Shown here piece after piece: positions 29,306 to 39,699 of a DNA stretch of 64,000 bases; positions within the stretch are counted from its first letter, which is position 1; every line of letters begins with the position of its first letter. Source of the DNA: Betaproteobacteria bacterium HGW-Betaproteobacteria-7 (GTDB taxonomy: Bacteria; Pseudomonadota; Gammaproteobacteria; Burkholderiales; Rhodocyclaceae); NCBI GenBank assembly GCA_002840765.1, contig PHCE01000002.1, forward strand, positions 124,001 to 188,000, written 5' to 3'. The notes below the pieces were generated by a model, which did not search any database, was not told the origin of the DNA, and worked only from the letters and a program-made list of their open reading frames with translations. A program made the translations under genes and the position numbers.

Positions 29306-32300
29306 ATGGCTGCCGTCACCCTGGAAACTTATACCGAAGCCGATGTTGGCGATTGGTTCGCCACGCGCGACATCACCAAGGCGCGTCCCTACGTCGACCT
29401 GGTGCGCGACCTGGAAATCGCCAATGGCCAGATCCGGGCGACGATTCCCGGTTCGGCGAAGACGCCCTATGTCGCCCAGGCTTACCTGAGCCAGGCGCAA
29501 AGCGGCGAGATGATGGTGGTCAGCCGCTGCTCCTGCCCGGTCGGCCGCCACTGCAAGCACGTTGTGGCGATGCTGCTGAAGGCCATTCCCGATCGCAATC
29601 CGAAGGATCGGGTAAGCAGCAGCGTGCTCACCTGGGTCGACGATCTGCGTCGGGTATCGATCGCCGTCGCCAAGAAGAAGGCCCGCCCGGCTGGTGCCCG
29701 CCAGCAGCTGTTCTACATCCTGCGGTGGACTGCCGACCGCCGGCATTTCGGCGTCGAGATCCGCAAGGGCAAGTACCCGGAGAGCGCCGACGAGTGGTGG
29801 AAGGTCGACCGCGCCCTGATCACACCGCCGCAATTCGTCAGCGAAGAGGATCTGGGCATCCTGCGCCTGATCTGGGCTGAACGCGGCCATGAAACCGGCC
29901 TGCGCGCCTTCGGTCTGGGCCCCAAGCACGGCGCCGAAATCCTGCAGCGCATGGTCGCCAGCCATCGCCTCTATCCCGAAGACGACCTCGGCCTGCCGCT
30001 GGTCGCCGGCGTCCCACGACCGGCCAGTATCGGCTGGCAGATCGACGCTCAGGGTTTCCAGCGCCCCTACCTGAAACCGGACCCGTCGGCGACGATGATC
30101 ATTGGCGTCGCCCCGCCCTGGTACCTCGATCTCAACGAGGGCGAAACCGGGCCGCTGGAAGTCGCTGGCAATGCTGCCGTGGTCAACCGCCTGTTCTCGC
30201 TGCCGCCACTGTCGGCCAAGGAGGCGGCGCTGGTCGCCGAAGCCATCTCCGAACTGGCGCCCGATCTGCCGCTGCCGGCCGAGGATGCCAGTGCCCGCCT
30301 GCGGCTGGTCGATGTCCCGCTACAGGCCATCCTCCAGCTGGAAACCCTGCACACGCACGGCCAGCGCGCCTGGCGCAATTACCCGCCCAGCTTCACCGGC
30401 GGTCCCTTCGACGTCGCCCGCGTGATCTTCCGCTACGGCGATGCCGATATCCGCCCCGAGGAAAAGAGCGAATTCATCACCCTGCCGGAAGGCGAGACGA
30501 TCCGCCTGAAGCGCCGCCCGGAAGCCGAGGCGAACGCTCTGGCAGCGCTGCTCGCCAGCGGCATGCAAAAGGTACCGGGACATACCCTGCACACCTTCGG
30601 CAGCCCGCCGGAAGGTCTCTACGGCCTGGCCGGGGAAGCTGCCTGGGCGCCGTTCATGCAGGACGGCACCGGTCAGCTCAAGCTGGCCGGCTGGCAGATC
30701 GAGTTCCCCGAGGACTTCCGCCACCACGTGATCGAGGTCGACGGCTGGGAGGCCGAACTGCACGAGGCCGACAACGGCTGGTTCGATCTCGACATGGGCA
30801 TCATCGTCGAGGGTGAGCGCCTGCCGCTGGCGCCGCTGCTCGCCGGCCTCTTCCGCCGCGACCCGCGCTGGCTGGAAGCCAGCGAACTGGCGCGCGTGCC
30901 CGACGACGAGGGCATCGAGTTGCACACAGCCGCCGGCAAGCGCCTGCGCGTGCCGGCCGGCCGCATCAAGCCGCTGGCGGCGACGCTGATCGATCTCTTC
31001 GACGGCTTCACCGGCGGCGAGACGCTGCGCCTGTCGCGCTTCGACGCACCACGCCTGGCCGAGCTGACCGACACCAGCCGCTGGCAGTTCCATGGCCAGG
31101 GCGACATCATGGCCATGGCCGAGCGCCTGCAGGCAGCCCAGGGCATCGTCAATATCGAACCGCCGGCCGGCCTGCGTCTGGCGCTCCGCCCCTACCAGAA
31201 GGAAGGCCTGGCCTGGCTGCAGTTCCTGCGCACGCAGAACCTCTCCGGCATCCTCGCCGACGACATGGGTCTCGGCAAGACGGCGCAGACACTGGCCCAC
31301 CTGCTGCTCGAAAAGGAAGCCGGACGCCTCGACCGACCGGCGCTGATCGTCCTGCCGACCTCGCTGATCTTCAATTGGAAAAACGAGGCGGCGCGCTTCG
31401 CCCCCGATCTCAAGGTCCTGTCGCTGCACGGCCCGGAACGCAAGAGCCGCTTTGCCGAAATCGACACCCACGATGTCGTGCTGACCACCTATCCGCTGCT
31501 CTGGCGCGACGCCGAAGAGCTGATGCAGCACAGCTACCACCTGCTCATCCTCGACGAGGCGCAGACGGTGAAAAACGCCCAGAGCCGCAGCGCCGAAGCG
31601 GTGCGCCAGATCGACACGCGGCACCGCCTGTGCCTGACCGGTACCCCGCTGGAAAACCATCTCGGCGAGCTGTGGAGCCAGTTCGACTTCCTGCTGCCCG
31701 GCTTCCTCGGTACCGCCAAGCAGTTCACCCGCCACTGGCGGACGCCGATCGAGAAACTCGGTGACAGCCAGCGCGCCCGCCTGCTCGCCCGCCGCATCCG
31801 CCCCTTCATCCTGCGCCGCAAGAAGGAAGACGTCGCCGAGGAACTGCCGCCGAAAACCATCATCATCCGCAGCGTCGAACTCGAAGGCAGTCAGCGCGAC
31901 CTCTACGAAACGGTACGGGCGGCGATGGACGCCAAGGTGCGCGACGAAATCGCCCAGCGCGGCTTCGCCCGCAGCCAGATCGTCATCCTCGACGCCCTGC
32001 TGAAACTGCGCCAGGTCTGCTGCGACCCGCGCCTGGTCAAGGCCGCGGCGGCCAAGAAAGTCAGCGAACGGGCCAAGCTCGACCTGCTGATGGCGATGGT
32101 CCCGGAACTGGTCGACGAAGGGCGCAAGATTCTCCTCTTCTCGCAATTCACCAGCATGCTGGCGCTGATCCAGCAGGAACTCGACGAAGCCGGCATCGCC
32201 TACGCCACGCTGACCGGCGACACCGTCGACCGCGAGACACCGATCCGCCGCTTCCAGGAAGGTGAACTGCCGATCTTCCTGATCAGCCTGAAGGCCGGCG

Positions 32301-32584
32301 GTGTCGGCCTCAACCTGACCGCTGCCGACACCGTCATCCACTACGACCCGTGGTGGAACCCGGCCGTCGAGAACCAGGCCACCGACCGCGCCCACCGCCT
32401 CGGCCAGGACAAGCCGGTGTTTGTCTACAAGCTGATCGTCCGCGGCAGCATCGAGGAAAAGATCCTCGCCCTGCAGGAACGCAAGGCCGAACTGGCCGCT
32501 GGCATCCTCTCCGAGGACCGCGGCATTGACGTCAAGTTCGGCAACGACGACCTGGCCGCGCTGTTCGAGCCACTGCCCGAATAA
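29306..32584 (+). CDS. SWIM-zinc-finger SNF2-family DEAD/DEAH helicase
   Basis: 1092 residues. An N-terminal SWIM zinc finger has CxCn...CxH ligands in SRCSCPVGRHCKH (Cys75, Cys77, Cys83, His85). A long middle region of no assigned fold follows. The C-terminal half carries the SNF2 ATPase: Walker A DDMGLGKTAQT, Walker B LILDEAQ, LTGTPLENHL, and the helicase motifs LFSQFTSML and TDRAHRLGQ. Bacterial members (HepA/RapA-like) may remodel RNA polymerase or protein-DNA complexes, but the role of this subfamily is unknown. Confidence 0.92.
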   Translation: MAAVTLETYTEADVGDWFATRDITKARPYVDLVRDLEIANGQIRATIPGSAKTPYVAQAYLSQAQSGEMMVVSRCSCPVGRHCKHVVAMLLKAIPDRNPKDRVSSSVLTWVDDLRRVSIAVAKKKARPAGARQQLFYILRWTADRRHFGVEIRKGKYPESADEWWKVDRALITPPQFVSEEDLGILRLIWAERGHETGLRAFGLGPKHGAEILQRMVASHRLYPEDDLGLPLVAGVPRPASIGWQIDAQGFQRPYLKPDPSATMIIGVAPPWYLDLNEGETGPLEVAGNAAVVNRLFSLPPLSAKEAALVAEAISELAPDLPLPAEDASARLRLVDVPLQAILQLETLHTHGQRAWRNYPPSFTGGPFDVARVIFRYGDADIRPEEKSEFITLPEGETIRLKRRPEAEANALAALLASGMQKVPGHTLHTFGSPPEGLYGLAGEAAWAPFMQDGTGQLKLAGWQIEFPEDFRHHVIEVDGWEAELHEADNGWFDLDMGIIVEGERLPLAPLLAGLFRRDPRWLEASELARVPDDEGIELHTAAGKRLRVPAGRIKPLAATLIDLFDGFTGGETLRLSRFDAPRLAELTDTSRWQFHGQGDIMAMAERLQAAQGIVNIEPPAGLRLALRPYQKEGLAWLQFLRTQNLSGILADDMGLGKTAQTLAHLLLEKEAGRLDRPALIVLPTSLIFNWKNEAARFAPDLKVLSLHGPERKSRFAEIDTHDVVLTTYPLLWRDAEELMQHSYHLLILDEAQTVKNAQSRSAEAVRQIDTRHRLCLTGTPLENHLGELWSQFDFLLPGFLGTAKQFTRHWRTPIEKLGDSQRARLLARRIRPFILRRKKEDVAEELPPKTIIIRSVELEGSQRDLYETVRAAMDAKVRDEIAQRGFARSQIVILDALLKLRQVCCDPRLVKAAAAKKVSERAKLDLLMAMVPELVDEGRKILLFSQFTSMLALIQQELDEAGIAYATLTGDTVDRETPIRRFQEGELPIFLISLKAGGVGLNLTAADTVIHYDPWWNPAVENQATDRAHRLGQDKPVFVYKLIVRGSIEEKILALQERKAELAAGILSEDRGIDVKFGNDDLAALFEPLPE

Positions 32585-32656
32585 GCCAGAACGGGTAGCG
32601 CCCGGCGGCGCGCTGCCTTATGCTGCGCCATCCCCGTACCCCGCAAAGGAATGTCG

Positions 32657-33097
32657 ATGGCCCGCCTGTTAATGCTGTTCGCCCTGCTGCTCGGCAGCAC
32701 CGCCGCCCTGGCCGAAGACTTCCAGGTCCGGCAGAAATTCGCCACCCCCTTCACCGACGCCCGTGACGCCATCGTCATGGCCATCGAAAATCGCGGCCTG
32801 GTCATCAACTACACCTCGCACATCGGCGAGATGCTGGCCCGTACCGGCGCCGACATTGGTGCCAGCAAGCAGATCTTCCAACAAGCTGAAATCATCGAGT
32901 TCTGCTCGGCCAAATTGTCGCGACAGATGATGGAAGCCGATCCGCACAACATCGTTCTCTGCCCGTTCGCCATTTCCATCTATACGCTGCCCGGCGAAAA
33001 GAATGTCACCTGGGTCGCCTACCGAAAACCCCAAGGGGCTGCTGCCAGCATCGTCGGCCCGCTGCTGGCAGAAATCGCCGGCGAAGCGAAGCCGTAA
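32657..33097 (+). CDS. Secreted DUF302-domain protein
   Basis: About 146 residues, starting with a signal peptide cut near ALAED. I chose the second ATG because AAAGGA is spaced six bases from it; the ATG at 32651 is too close to the ribosome site. The mature part matches the DUF302 fold: FTDARDAIVMAIENRGLVI and CPFAISIYTLPGEKNVTWVAYR. DUF302 proteins are common in the periplasm of sulfur- and nitrogen-oxidising bacteria; the function is unknown. Confidence 0.82.
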   Translation: MARLLMLFALLLGSTAALAEDFQVRQKFATPFTDARDAIVMAIENRGLVINYTSHIGEMLARTGADIGASKQIFQQAEIIEFCSAKLSRQMMEADPHNIVLCPFAISIYTLPGEKNVTWVAYRKPQGAAASIVGPLLAEIAGEAKP

Positions 33098-33117
33098 TTG
33101 CTAGTTGCGGCAGGAGT

Positions 33118-33621
33118 TCAGGCCAGCATCGGTGTCGTATCGAGACGCTGGAGCAGCCCCTGCAAGGCATGGCGCACAGACTGCTCGCGCACGGCAGCAC
33201 GGTCGCCAGGAAAAAGACACGTCTGCGCCTCGCAACCGCCGTCCTTCGTCGCCCAGGCAAAGCAGACGGTGCCCACTGGCTTCTCCGGTGAGCCACCGCT
33301 CGGCCCGGCGATGCCGGTGATGGCCACGGTCCAGTTGGCCCGGCTGTGCGCCAGCGCGCCCTGGGCCATGGCCCGGGCAGTCGCTTCCGACACTGCGCCG
33401 TGGCGCTCCAGCGTCGTCGGCGGCACACCGAGCATGTCCATCTTGGCGTCGTTGGAATAGGTAACGAAACCGCGGTCGAACCAGGCGGAACTGCCGGCGA
33501 TGGCCGTCACGCTCTGCGCCAGCCAGCCGCCGGTGCATGATTCGGCAGCGGCCAGCCATTCGCCGCGGGCAAGGAGGGCGGCGCCAAGATCGGCAGCCAA
33601 GGGTTCCAATTCATCGTTCAT
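33118..33621 (-). CDS. pncC: Nicotinamide-nucleotide amidohydrolase (PncC, CinA C-terminal domain)
   Basis: 167 residues. AAAESCTGGWLAQSVTAIAGSS with the catalytic Ser, FVTYSNDAKMDMLGV and TGIAGPSGGSPEKPVGTVCFAW are diagnostic for the CinA C-terminal amidase. It deamidates nicotinamide mononucleotide in NAD recycling. The COG1058 N-terminal domain is absent, as in the stand-alone PncC form. Convergent with the DUF302 gene. Confidence 0.93.
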   Translation of the reverse strand: MNDELEPLAADLGAALLARGEWLAAAESCTGGWLAQSVTAIAGSSAWFDRGFVTYSNDAKMDMLGVPPTTLERHGAVSEATARAMAQGALAHSRANWTVAITGIAGPSGGSPEKPVGTVCFAWATKDGGCEAQTCLFPGDRAAVREQSVRHALQGLLQRLDTTPMLA

Positions 33622-33707
33622 GCGGCCAATGTTACACCGGCCGCACGGCTGCCGAGTCCGGGCGCGAAACGGTTAAACTCGCGCCTTTCCCGCTTTCCCG
33701 GATTGCC

Positions 33708-35000
33708 ATGACTTTCGCTTCGCTCGGCCTCGCCGCCCCGCTGCTCCAGGCTCTTGAGGCCCTCGGCTACCAGACACCGACGCCGATCCAGACCCAGGCC
33801 ATTCCGGCCGTGCTGGCCGGCCGCGACCTGATGGCGGCGGCGCAGACCGGCACCGGCAAGACGGCCGGTTTCGCGCTGCCGGTGCTGCAGCGCCTGAGCG
33901 AGGGCGAGAAGGCCGGCAGCAATTCAATCCGCGCCCTGGTCCTGGTGCCGACACGCGAACTGGCCGAACAGGTGCATGCCAGCTGCCGCCAGTACGGCGA
34001 ACATCTGTCGGTCAGCACCTACGCGGCCTACGGCGGCGTCAGCATCAACCCGCAGATGATGCGCCTGCGCCGTGGCGTGGACCTGCTGGTGGCCACCCCC
34101 GGCCGCCTGCTCGACCTGTTCCGGCAGAATGCGCTGAAGCTGAAGCACGTCGAGGTGCTGGTGCTTGACGAGGCCGACCGCATGCTCGATCTCGGCTTTG
34201 CCCAGGAACTGTCCACCGTCTTTGCCGCCCTGCCCAAGCTGCGGCAGACGCTGCTCTTTTCGGCGACCTTTTCCGAGGAGATCCGCAGCCTGGCCAAGGG
34301 CCGCCTGCGCGACCCGCTGTCGATCGAGGTGGCACCGCGCAACAGCACGGTCAAGGCGATCAAGCAGTGGGCAGTACCGGTGGACAAGAAGCGCAAGAGC
34401 GAGCTGTTCCTGTTCATGCTCAAGGACCGCAAGTGGGGCCAGGTGCTGGTCTTCGTCAAGACCAAGAAGGGTGCCGACGAACTGGTGGCCCGCCTGCAGG
34501 CAAAGAAGATCGCCGCCGACACCATCCACGGCGACCGTCCCCAGGCGGCACGCCAGCGGGCGCTCGACAGCTTCAAGGCGGGCGAGGTGCAGATACTGGT
34601 CGCCACCGACGTCGCTGCCCGCGGCATCGATATCGACGATCTGCCGCAGGTGGTCAATTTCGACCTGCCGATCGTCGCCGAGGACTACATCCACCGCATC
34701 GGCCGCACCGGCCGGGCCGGTGCCAGCGGTGAGGCGATCTCCCTGGTCTGCGCCGACGAGGCGCCGCTGCTGACGGCCATCGAAACCCTGCTCAAGCAGC
34801 CGCTGGAACGCGAGGAAGAACCGGGCTTCGAGCCGGAGCATCGGGTACCGGCCACCGCCCCCGGCGCCAAGGCCAAGCCGAAAAAGCCGAAGGCTGTCGG
34901 CGGGCGCAGCGGCAAGAGCGTGCCCGACAACTGGGTCGGCTTCGATGCGCCGGCCGCCAGCAAGGGCAGGCGCAGCAGCGGCAAGCCACGCGGACGCTAA
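33708..35000 (+). CDS. DEAD-box RNA helicase, RhlE type
   Basis: 430 residues. The Q motif [11 protein letters not shown], Walker A AQTGTGKT (45-52), [10 protein letters not shown] and [10 protein letters not shown] define a DEAD-box helicase. The C-terminus is a basic, low-complexity tail rich in Lys, Ala and Arg (ending [12 protein letters not shown]), typical of RhlE. Such enzymes remodel RNA in ribosome assembly and decay. The hemerythrin kinase gene follows 17 bases later. Confidence 0.93.
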   Translation: MTFASLGLAAPLLQALEALGYQTPTPIQTQAIPAVLAGRDLMAAAQTGTGKTAGFALPVLQRLSEGEKAGSNSIRALVLVPTRELAEQVHASCRQYGEHLSVSTYAAYGGVSINPQMMRLRRGVDLLVATPGRLLDLFRQNALKLKHVEVLVLDEADRMLDLGFAQELSTVFAALPKLRQTLLFSATFSEEIRSLAKGRLRDPLSIEVAPRNSTVKAIKQWAVPVDKKRKSELFLFMLKDRKWGQVLVFVKTKKGADELVARLQAKKIAADTIHGDRPQAARQRALDSFKAGEVQILVATDVAARGIDIDDLPQVVNFDLPIVAEDYIHRIGRTGRAGASGEAISLVCADEAPLLTAIETLLKQPLEREEEPGFEPEHRVPATAPGAKAKPKKPKAVGGRSGKSVPDNWVGFDAPAASKGRRSSGKPRGR

Positions 35001-35017
35001 TCCCCTACAATCTCCCG

Positions 35018-37993
35018 ATGACTTCACCGACGACTTCGATCGACACCTTCCCCTGGGACGATCACTTCAACACCGGGTTGGCGGAGGTGGACGAACAGCA
35101 TCGGCAATTGGTGGCCCTGATCAACCTGCTGGCCAGCCACGTCGCCTACGGTTCGGCGCCGGCCGAGCTGGATCGCATTTTCGACGAGTTGGCGAACTAC
35201 ACCGTCTACCACTTCGCCACTGAAGAGGCCATCTGGCACCGCTACCTGGCGAATGAGCAGACGGCGACCAATCACCGCGAGATTCACGCCAATTTCGTCC
35301 GCGAGGTGAAGGAACTGCGCGCCGCCCTGAGCACGCGAGCGGCGCGCGAGGTTGCCGAGGACGCCCTCGCCTTCCTCGCCCGCTGGCTGGCCTCGCATAT
35401 CCTGGAGGCCGACCGCCACCTGGCCTACACGGTGCTCGCCCTGCAGGCCGGCCTGTCGCCGGAAGCGGCGCGCGAACGGGCGGACCAGCAGATGAGCGGG
35501 GCGACACGGACGCTGATCGACATCATCCTGGCCATCTACAGCACCCTGTCGACCAATACCCTGCATCTGATGCGCGAGATCGCCGAGCGGCGCGGCGCCG
35601 ACGCCGCCCTCAAGCGCGAGAGTGAAAAGAACCGGGCGCTGCTGCAGAATGCCAGCGACGGCGTGCACATCCTCAATGCCCAGGCCCGCGTCGTCGAAGC
35701 CAGCGAATCCTTCTGCGCCATGCTCGGCTACCGGCGCGACGAAGTCATCGGCATGCACGTCAGCCAGTGGGAGGCCAATTTCGATGCCACCAAGATCGAC
35801 AGCATGCTCCGCCTGCAGCTCGAAGGCAGCGGCCGCACCGTCTTCGAGACGTGCCACCGCTGCAAGGACGGCCGCATCATCGACGTCGAGATCAGTGGCT
35901 ACGCCTTGCAGATCGACGGCCAGCCGCTGCTCTTCAACTCCTCGCGCGACATCACGGCGCGCAAGGCGGCAATCGCCGAACTGCAGGCCGAACGCGAGCT
36001 GTTCATTGACGGCCCGGTCGGCGTGCTGGTCTGGCAGACGACTACCGGCTGGCCGGTCACCTATGCCTCGCCGAACATCCACAACGTCTTCGGACGTAGC
36101 CGTGAGGCCATGCTGGCACCTGGCTTCAGTTATGCCGCCTGCCTGCACCCGGAGGATCGCCAGCGCATCATCGACGAGACTGCCGCCTGCCTGGCCGACC
36201 CAGCCCGGCGCAGTTGGGAGAGTCGCTACCGCATCGTCTGGCCCGACGACAGCGTGCACTGGCTGTACGACTTCACCGTTGCCGAACGTGACGCCGGCGG
36301 CCAGGTGCTGCGCCTGCGCGGCTACCTGACCGACGACACCGAGCGCTACGCCATCGCCCACAGTCTGATCCAGACGCACGAACGCCTGAAGTTCGCCCTG
36401 CAGGGCGCCAACGACGGCCTCTGGGACTGGAACCTGGAAGCCAACACCGCCTACTACTCGCCGCGCTGGCTGGAGATGCTCGGTTACCTTCCGGGCGAAC
36501 TGCCCGAGACGCTCGACACCTGGGCGATGCTGGTGCACCCGGAGGACAAGGCGGCGACGCTGGCCATGGTCAGCGACTATCTGGAAGGCCGCCGGCCGGT
36601 CTACGAAGTCGAGTTCCGCATGCACCATCGCCAGGGTCACTGGCTGGACATCCTGGCGCGCGCCCGCCTGGCCTGCGACGACCAGGGGCGAGCGCTGCTG
36701 CCGCGCCGGCTGATCGGCACCCATGTCGACATCACCGAGAAAAAACGCCTGCATCGCGAACTGGAGGAACACCAGCGCCATCTCGAGCAACTGGTCGAAC
36801 AACGCACCAATGACCTGTGCCTGGCCAAGGAAGCGGCGGAAGCCGCCAACCGCGCGAAGAGCGCTTTCCTCGCCAACATGAGCCATGAACTGCGGACGCC
36901 GATGAACGCCATCATGGGCATGTCGGGCCTCGCTCTGCGCCGCACCGACGATCTCCGCTTGCGCGACCAGCTGGTCAAGATCGACCAGGCGGCGCAGCAC
37001 CTGCTGGCGGTGATCAACGACATCCTCGACATCTCCAAGATCGAAGCCGAACGGCTGACCCTGGAAGTCGTCGACTTCCGCCTGGCCGAGGTGCTCGAAC
37101 ACCTGGCCAATCTGGTCGGCCACAAGATCACGGAAAAGGGCCTGCGTCTGGTCATCGACACCGCCCCCGAGCTGGCCGACCTGGAAGTCCGCGGCGACCC
37201 GCTGCGCCTGCGGCAGATCCTGTTCAATCTGGCCGGCAACGCGATCAAGTTCACCGAGACCGGCACCATCACCGTGCGCACCCGGCTGGCTGGCCGCGAC
37301 ACTCGCGGCACGACCCTGCACTTCGCCGTCGAGGACACCGGCATCGGCATCGCCACGACCGACCAGGCGCGCCTGTTCCAGGCCTTCGAGCAGGCCGACG
37401 GCTCGACCACCCGGCAGTACGGCGGCACCGGCCTCGGCCTGGCGATCAGCAAGCGTCTGGCGCGCATGATGGGTGGCGACATCGGCGTCATCAGCACACC
37501 GGGCAGCGGCAGCACCTTCTGGTTCACCGTGCATTTCCCGGTGGCCGACGGCAGCCTCGCCCAGCCTTCGCTGGCGCACGCCGAATCGACGGAAAGCCGG
37601 CTGCAGGAAGAATGCTCCGGCATGTGCATCCTTTTGGTCGAGGACGAGCCGATCAACCAGGAAGTCTCGCGCAGCCTGCTCGAGGAAGTCGGCCTCGCCG
37701 TTGATGTTGCCGATGATGGTTTGGCCGCCGTCGCCAGTTGCCGCCGGCGGCCCTACGACCTGATCCTGATGGACATCCAGATGCCGCAGCTGAACGGTAT
37801 CGATGCCACGCAGCAGATCCGCGCGCTGCCCGGCCACGAGCACACACCGATCCTGGCGATGACTGCCAACGCCTTCGAGCAGGACCGCCAGGCCTGCCTC
37901 CAGGCCGGCATGAACGACCACATCGCCAAACCGGTCGACCCCGACCTGCTGTTCGCCACGCTGCTCTACTGGCTGACCCGCCCCCGCCTCTGA
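35018..37993 (+). CDS. Hemerythrin-PAS hybrid histidine kinase with receiver
   Basis: 991 residues, no membrane segment. The first ~140 residues are a bacteriohemerythrin with every di-iron ligand in place: His28, His65, Glu69, His86, His90, His127, Asp132. Three PAS-like domains follow (about 205-320, 330-445, 455-575). A coiled coil precedes HisKA with NMSHELRTP (His623), then the ATPase ([28 protein letters not shown]), and a receiver with Asp919 in LILMDIQMP. The hemerythrin suggests sensing of oxygen or iron/redox state in the cytoplasm. The downstream partner is not encoded nearby. Confidence 0.93.
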   Translation: MTSPTTSIDTFPWDDHFNTGLAEVDEQHRQLVALINLLASHVAYGSAPAELDRIFDELANYTVYHFATEEAIWHRYLANEQTATNHREIHANFVREVKELRAALSTRAAREVAEDALAFLARWLASHILEADRHLAYTVLALQAGLSPEAARERADQQMSGATRTLIDIILAIYSTLSTNTLHLMREIAERRGADAALKRESEKNRALLQNASDGVHILNAQARVVEASESFCAMLGYRRDEVIGMHVSQWEANFDATKIDSMLRLQLEGSGRTVFETCHRCKDGRIIDVEISGYALQIDGQPLLFNSSRDITARKAAIAELQAERELFIDGPVGVLVWQTTTGWPVTYASPNIHNVFGRSREAMLAPGFSYAACLHPEDRQRIIDETAACLADPARRSWESRYRIVWPDDSVHWLYDFTVAERDAGGQVLRLRGYLTDDTERYAIAHSLIQTHERLKFALQGANDGLWDWNLEANTAYYSPRWLEMLGYLPGELPETLDTWAMLVHPEDKAATLAMVSDYLEGRRPVYEVEFRMHHRQGHWLDILARARLACDDQGRALLPRRLIGTHVDITEKKRLHRELEEHQRHLEQLVEQRTNDLCLAKEAAEAANRAKSAFLANMSHELRTPMNAIMGMSGLALRRTDDLRLRDQLVKIDQAAQHLLAVINDILDISKIEAERLTLEVVDFRLAEVLEHLANLVGHKITEKGLRLVIDTAPELADLEVRGDPLRLRQILFNLAGNAIKFTETGTITVRTRLAGRDTRGTTLHFAVEDTGIGIATTDQARLFQAFEQADGSTTRQYGGTGLGLAISKRLARMMGGDIGVISTPGSGSTFWFTVHFPVADGSLAQPSLAHAESTESRLQEECSGMCILLVEDEPINQEVSRSLLEEVGLAVDVADDGLAAVASCRRRPYDLILMDIQMPQLNGIDATQQIRALPGHEHTPILAMTANAFEQDRQACLQAGMNDHIAKPVDPDLLFATLLYWLTRPRL

Positions 37994-38087
37994 CGACGGC
38001 CGCCGCCGCTACATTTGCTTACGCTTGGCCGCCCCGTCGGCGCCTTCCCGGACTAATATTGGCCATCATTAATTCGGAGGAACCACC

Positions 38088-38333
38088 ATGGGCATCATCT
38101 GGACCATCGTCCTCGGCTTCGTCATCGGGGTCATCGCCAAGTTCCTGCATCCCGGCCGCGACGGCATGGGCTTCATCACCACCATCCTGCTCGGCATCGC
38201 CGGCTCCTTCCTGGCCGGTGTCATCGGCCAGTTCTTCGGGTGGTACCGGGCCGGCGAAGGCGCCGGCTTCATCGCCTCGGTGATCGTCGCCATCCTGCTG
38301 CTGGCCATCTTTGGCCGTCTTCGCCAACGCTAG
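38088..38333 (+). CDS. GlsB/YeaQ/YmgE-family small membrane protein
   Basis: 81 residues with three hydrophobic helices and the family pattern GFVIGVIAKFLHPGRDGMGFITTILLGIAGSFLAG. Known as transglycosylase-associated proteins, with unproven function and often stress-induced. A strong GGAGGA ribosome site precedes the ATG. The preceding intergenic region contains TAATAT, a possible -10. Confidence 0.9.
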   Translation: MGIIWTIVLGFVIGVIAKFLHPGRDGMGFITTILLGIAGSFLAGVIGQFFGWYRAGEGAGFIASVIVAILLLAIFGRLRQR

Positions 38334-38354
38334 ACCCCGGCAAAGGAAATCCCC

Positions 38355-39035
38355 ATGCGCTTCCCCCCTCTCGCCGCCGCGCTGTTCGCCGGCACCCTGT
38401 TGGCCACCGCTGCCCAGGCCGGCCCACTGATCGAGCTGAGCGCCGACGCCAGCCGCTTGGCAGCCAACGACCTGCTGCGCGCCAATGTCTACGCCGAAGC
38501 CAGCGGCAACAACCCGGCCGATCTGGCACGCAAGATCAACCAGGACATCGCCGAAGCGCTGAAGCTGATCCGCAGCCATCCGTCAGTCACGGTGAAGACC
38601 GGCCAGCAAAGCACCTACCCGGTCTACGGCCAGAACCAGAAGGTGGAGAGTTGGCGCAACCGCTCCGAACTGCTGCTCGAATCAAAGGATCAGGCGACGA
38701 TGTCGGAACTGCTGGGCAAGCTGCAGGCGATGCGCCTGGCGCTCGGCCAGCTGACCCAGCTGCCCTCGCCGGCGACGCGAGCGGTGGCCGAGGATGAAGC
38801 GACACGCGAGGCGATCCGCGCCTTCCGCGCCCGCGCCGGGCTGATCGCCGAGCAGTTCGGCAAACCCTACAAGATCAAGCAGCTCAACGTCCAGCAGCAG
38901 GGCAGCCACCCGCCGCCGATGCCGATGTTCCGTGCCGCCAAGTCGATGATGGCGGAAGCGGCACCGATGCCGATCGAGGCCGGCGAAAGCCAGGTGACGA
39001 CCAGCGTCAGCGGCCAGATCGAACTGGCCGACTGA
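38355..39035 (+). CDS. Periplasmic SIMPL-domain protein
   Basis: 226 residues. A signal peptide ends near AAQAG, and a SIMPL (YggE/BP26-like) domain follows, with LIRSHPSVTVKTGQQSTYPVYGQ and WRNRSELLLESKD. E. coli YggE is linked to oxidative stress defence; the molecular role is unknown. A proline- and methionine-rich stretch (HPPPMPMF) lies near the C-terminus. It follows the small membrane protein gene after 21 bases. Confidence 0.87.
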   Translation: MRFPPLAAALFAGTLLATAAQAGPLIELSADASRLAANDLLRANVYAEASGNNPADLARKINQDIAEALKLIRSHPSVTVKTGQQSTYPVYGQNQKVESWRNRSELLLESKDQATMSELLGKLQAMRLALGQLTQLPSPATRAVAEDEATREAIRAFRARAGLIAEQFGKPYKIKQLNVQQQGSHPPPMPMFRAAKSMMAEAAPMPIEAGESQVTTSVSGQIELAD

Positions 39036-39036
39036 T

Positions 39037-39672
39037 TCAGCCGCCGAGTTCGGCGCGCAGGCTGGCGAGCAGCGTGCGCAGTGCGCCGACCTCGGCTTCC
39101 AGCGCCGCCACGCGGCCTTTCAATTCCTCGATCTCCTGATTGCCGGGGCGGCCACTCGCCGCCGGCATCTCCACGGCCGGCTGGCCGCTGAGCAGGTGAC
39201 TCCAGCGGTTCTCACGAGACCCGGGCAGACGCGGCAGTTCGACGACCAGGCCGCGGCCGGCCAGTTCTTCGAGGAAGGCGTCGACCGAGGAAATGTCGAC
39301 AAAGCGGTGCAGGCGCTCGCAGTTCAGGCGCAGTTCGCCGGCCGTCTGCGGGCCGCGCAGCATCAGCACGGTGAGCAGCGCCGAAGCCTGGGTCGGCACG
39401 CCGAGCACCTTTTCCAGTCGATGATCGAAGCGCACAACGCGGCTGCCGCTGACCTCGCCGACCAGCCCGGCGTCCTTCAGGCCGTCGATGGCCTGCAGGA
39501 TTTCCGCCTCGCTCAGTTCGAGCACCGGCTGGCGGCTGGTCTTCTGATTGCAGCCGGCGGCCAGCGCATTGAGCGACAGCGGATAGGTGTCGGGCACGGT
39601 GCGCTGCTTTTCGACCAACGTGCCGAGCACGCGGGTTTCAGCGAGGGTGAGAACGGGAAGGGTGTCGGACAT
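39037..39672 (-). CDS. YceH-family (DUF480) protein
   Basis: 211 residues. The N-terminal LAETRVLGTLVEKQRTVPDTYPLSLNALAAGCNQKTSR block is diagnostic for YceH, which folds as two winged helices. A C-terminal coiled coil follows (about 178-208). The function is unknown, possibly DNA binding. Convergent with the SIMPL gene, one base apart. Confidence 0.92.
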   Translation of the reverse strand: MSDTLPVLTLAETRVLGTLVEKQRTVPDTYPLSLNALAAGCNQKTSRQPVLELSEAEILQAIDGLKDAGLVGEVSGSRVVRFDHRLEKVLGVPTQASALLTVLMLRGPQTAGELRLNCERLHRFVDISSVDAFLEELAGRGLVVELPRLPGSRENRWSHLLSGQPAVEMPAASGRPGNQEIEELKGRVAALEAEVGALRTLLASLRAELGG

Positions 39673-39699
39673 GAACTTGGACTTTCGGCGAAGCTGCGG

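Noticed and set aside
27749..29965. 738-codon open frame on the minus strand opposite ubiB and the helicase gene
   Set aside because: Its reading follows codon positions of the plus-strand genes; no family motif, and both opposite genes are well supported. Long antisense frames are common in GC-rich DNA.
30320..32395. 691-codon frame opposite the SNF2 helicase
   Set aside because: Antisense to conserved helicase motifs and without similarity to any family I recognise.
35024..37921. 965-codon frame opposite the hemerythrin kinase
   Set aside because: No recognisable domain; the plus strand encodes a complete multi-domain kinase with all motifs in order.
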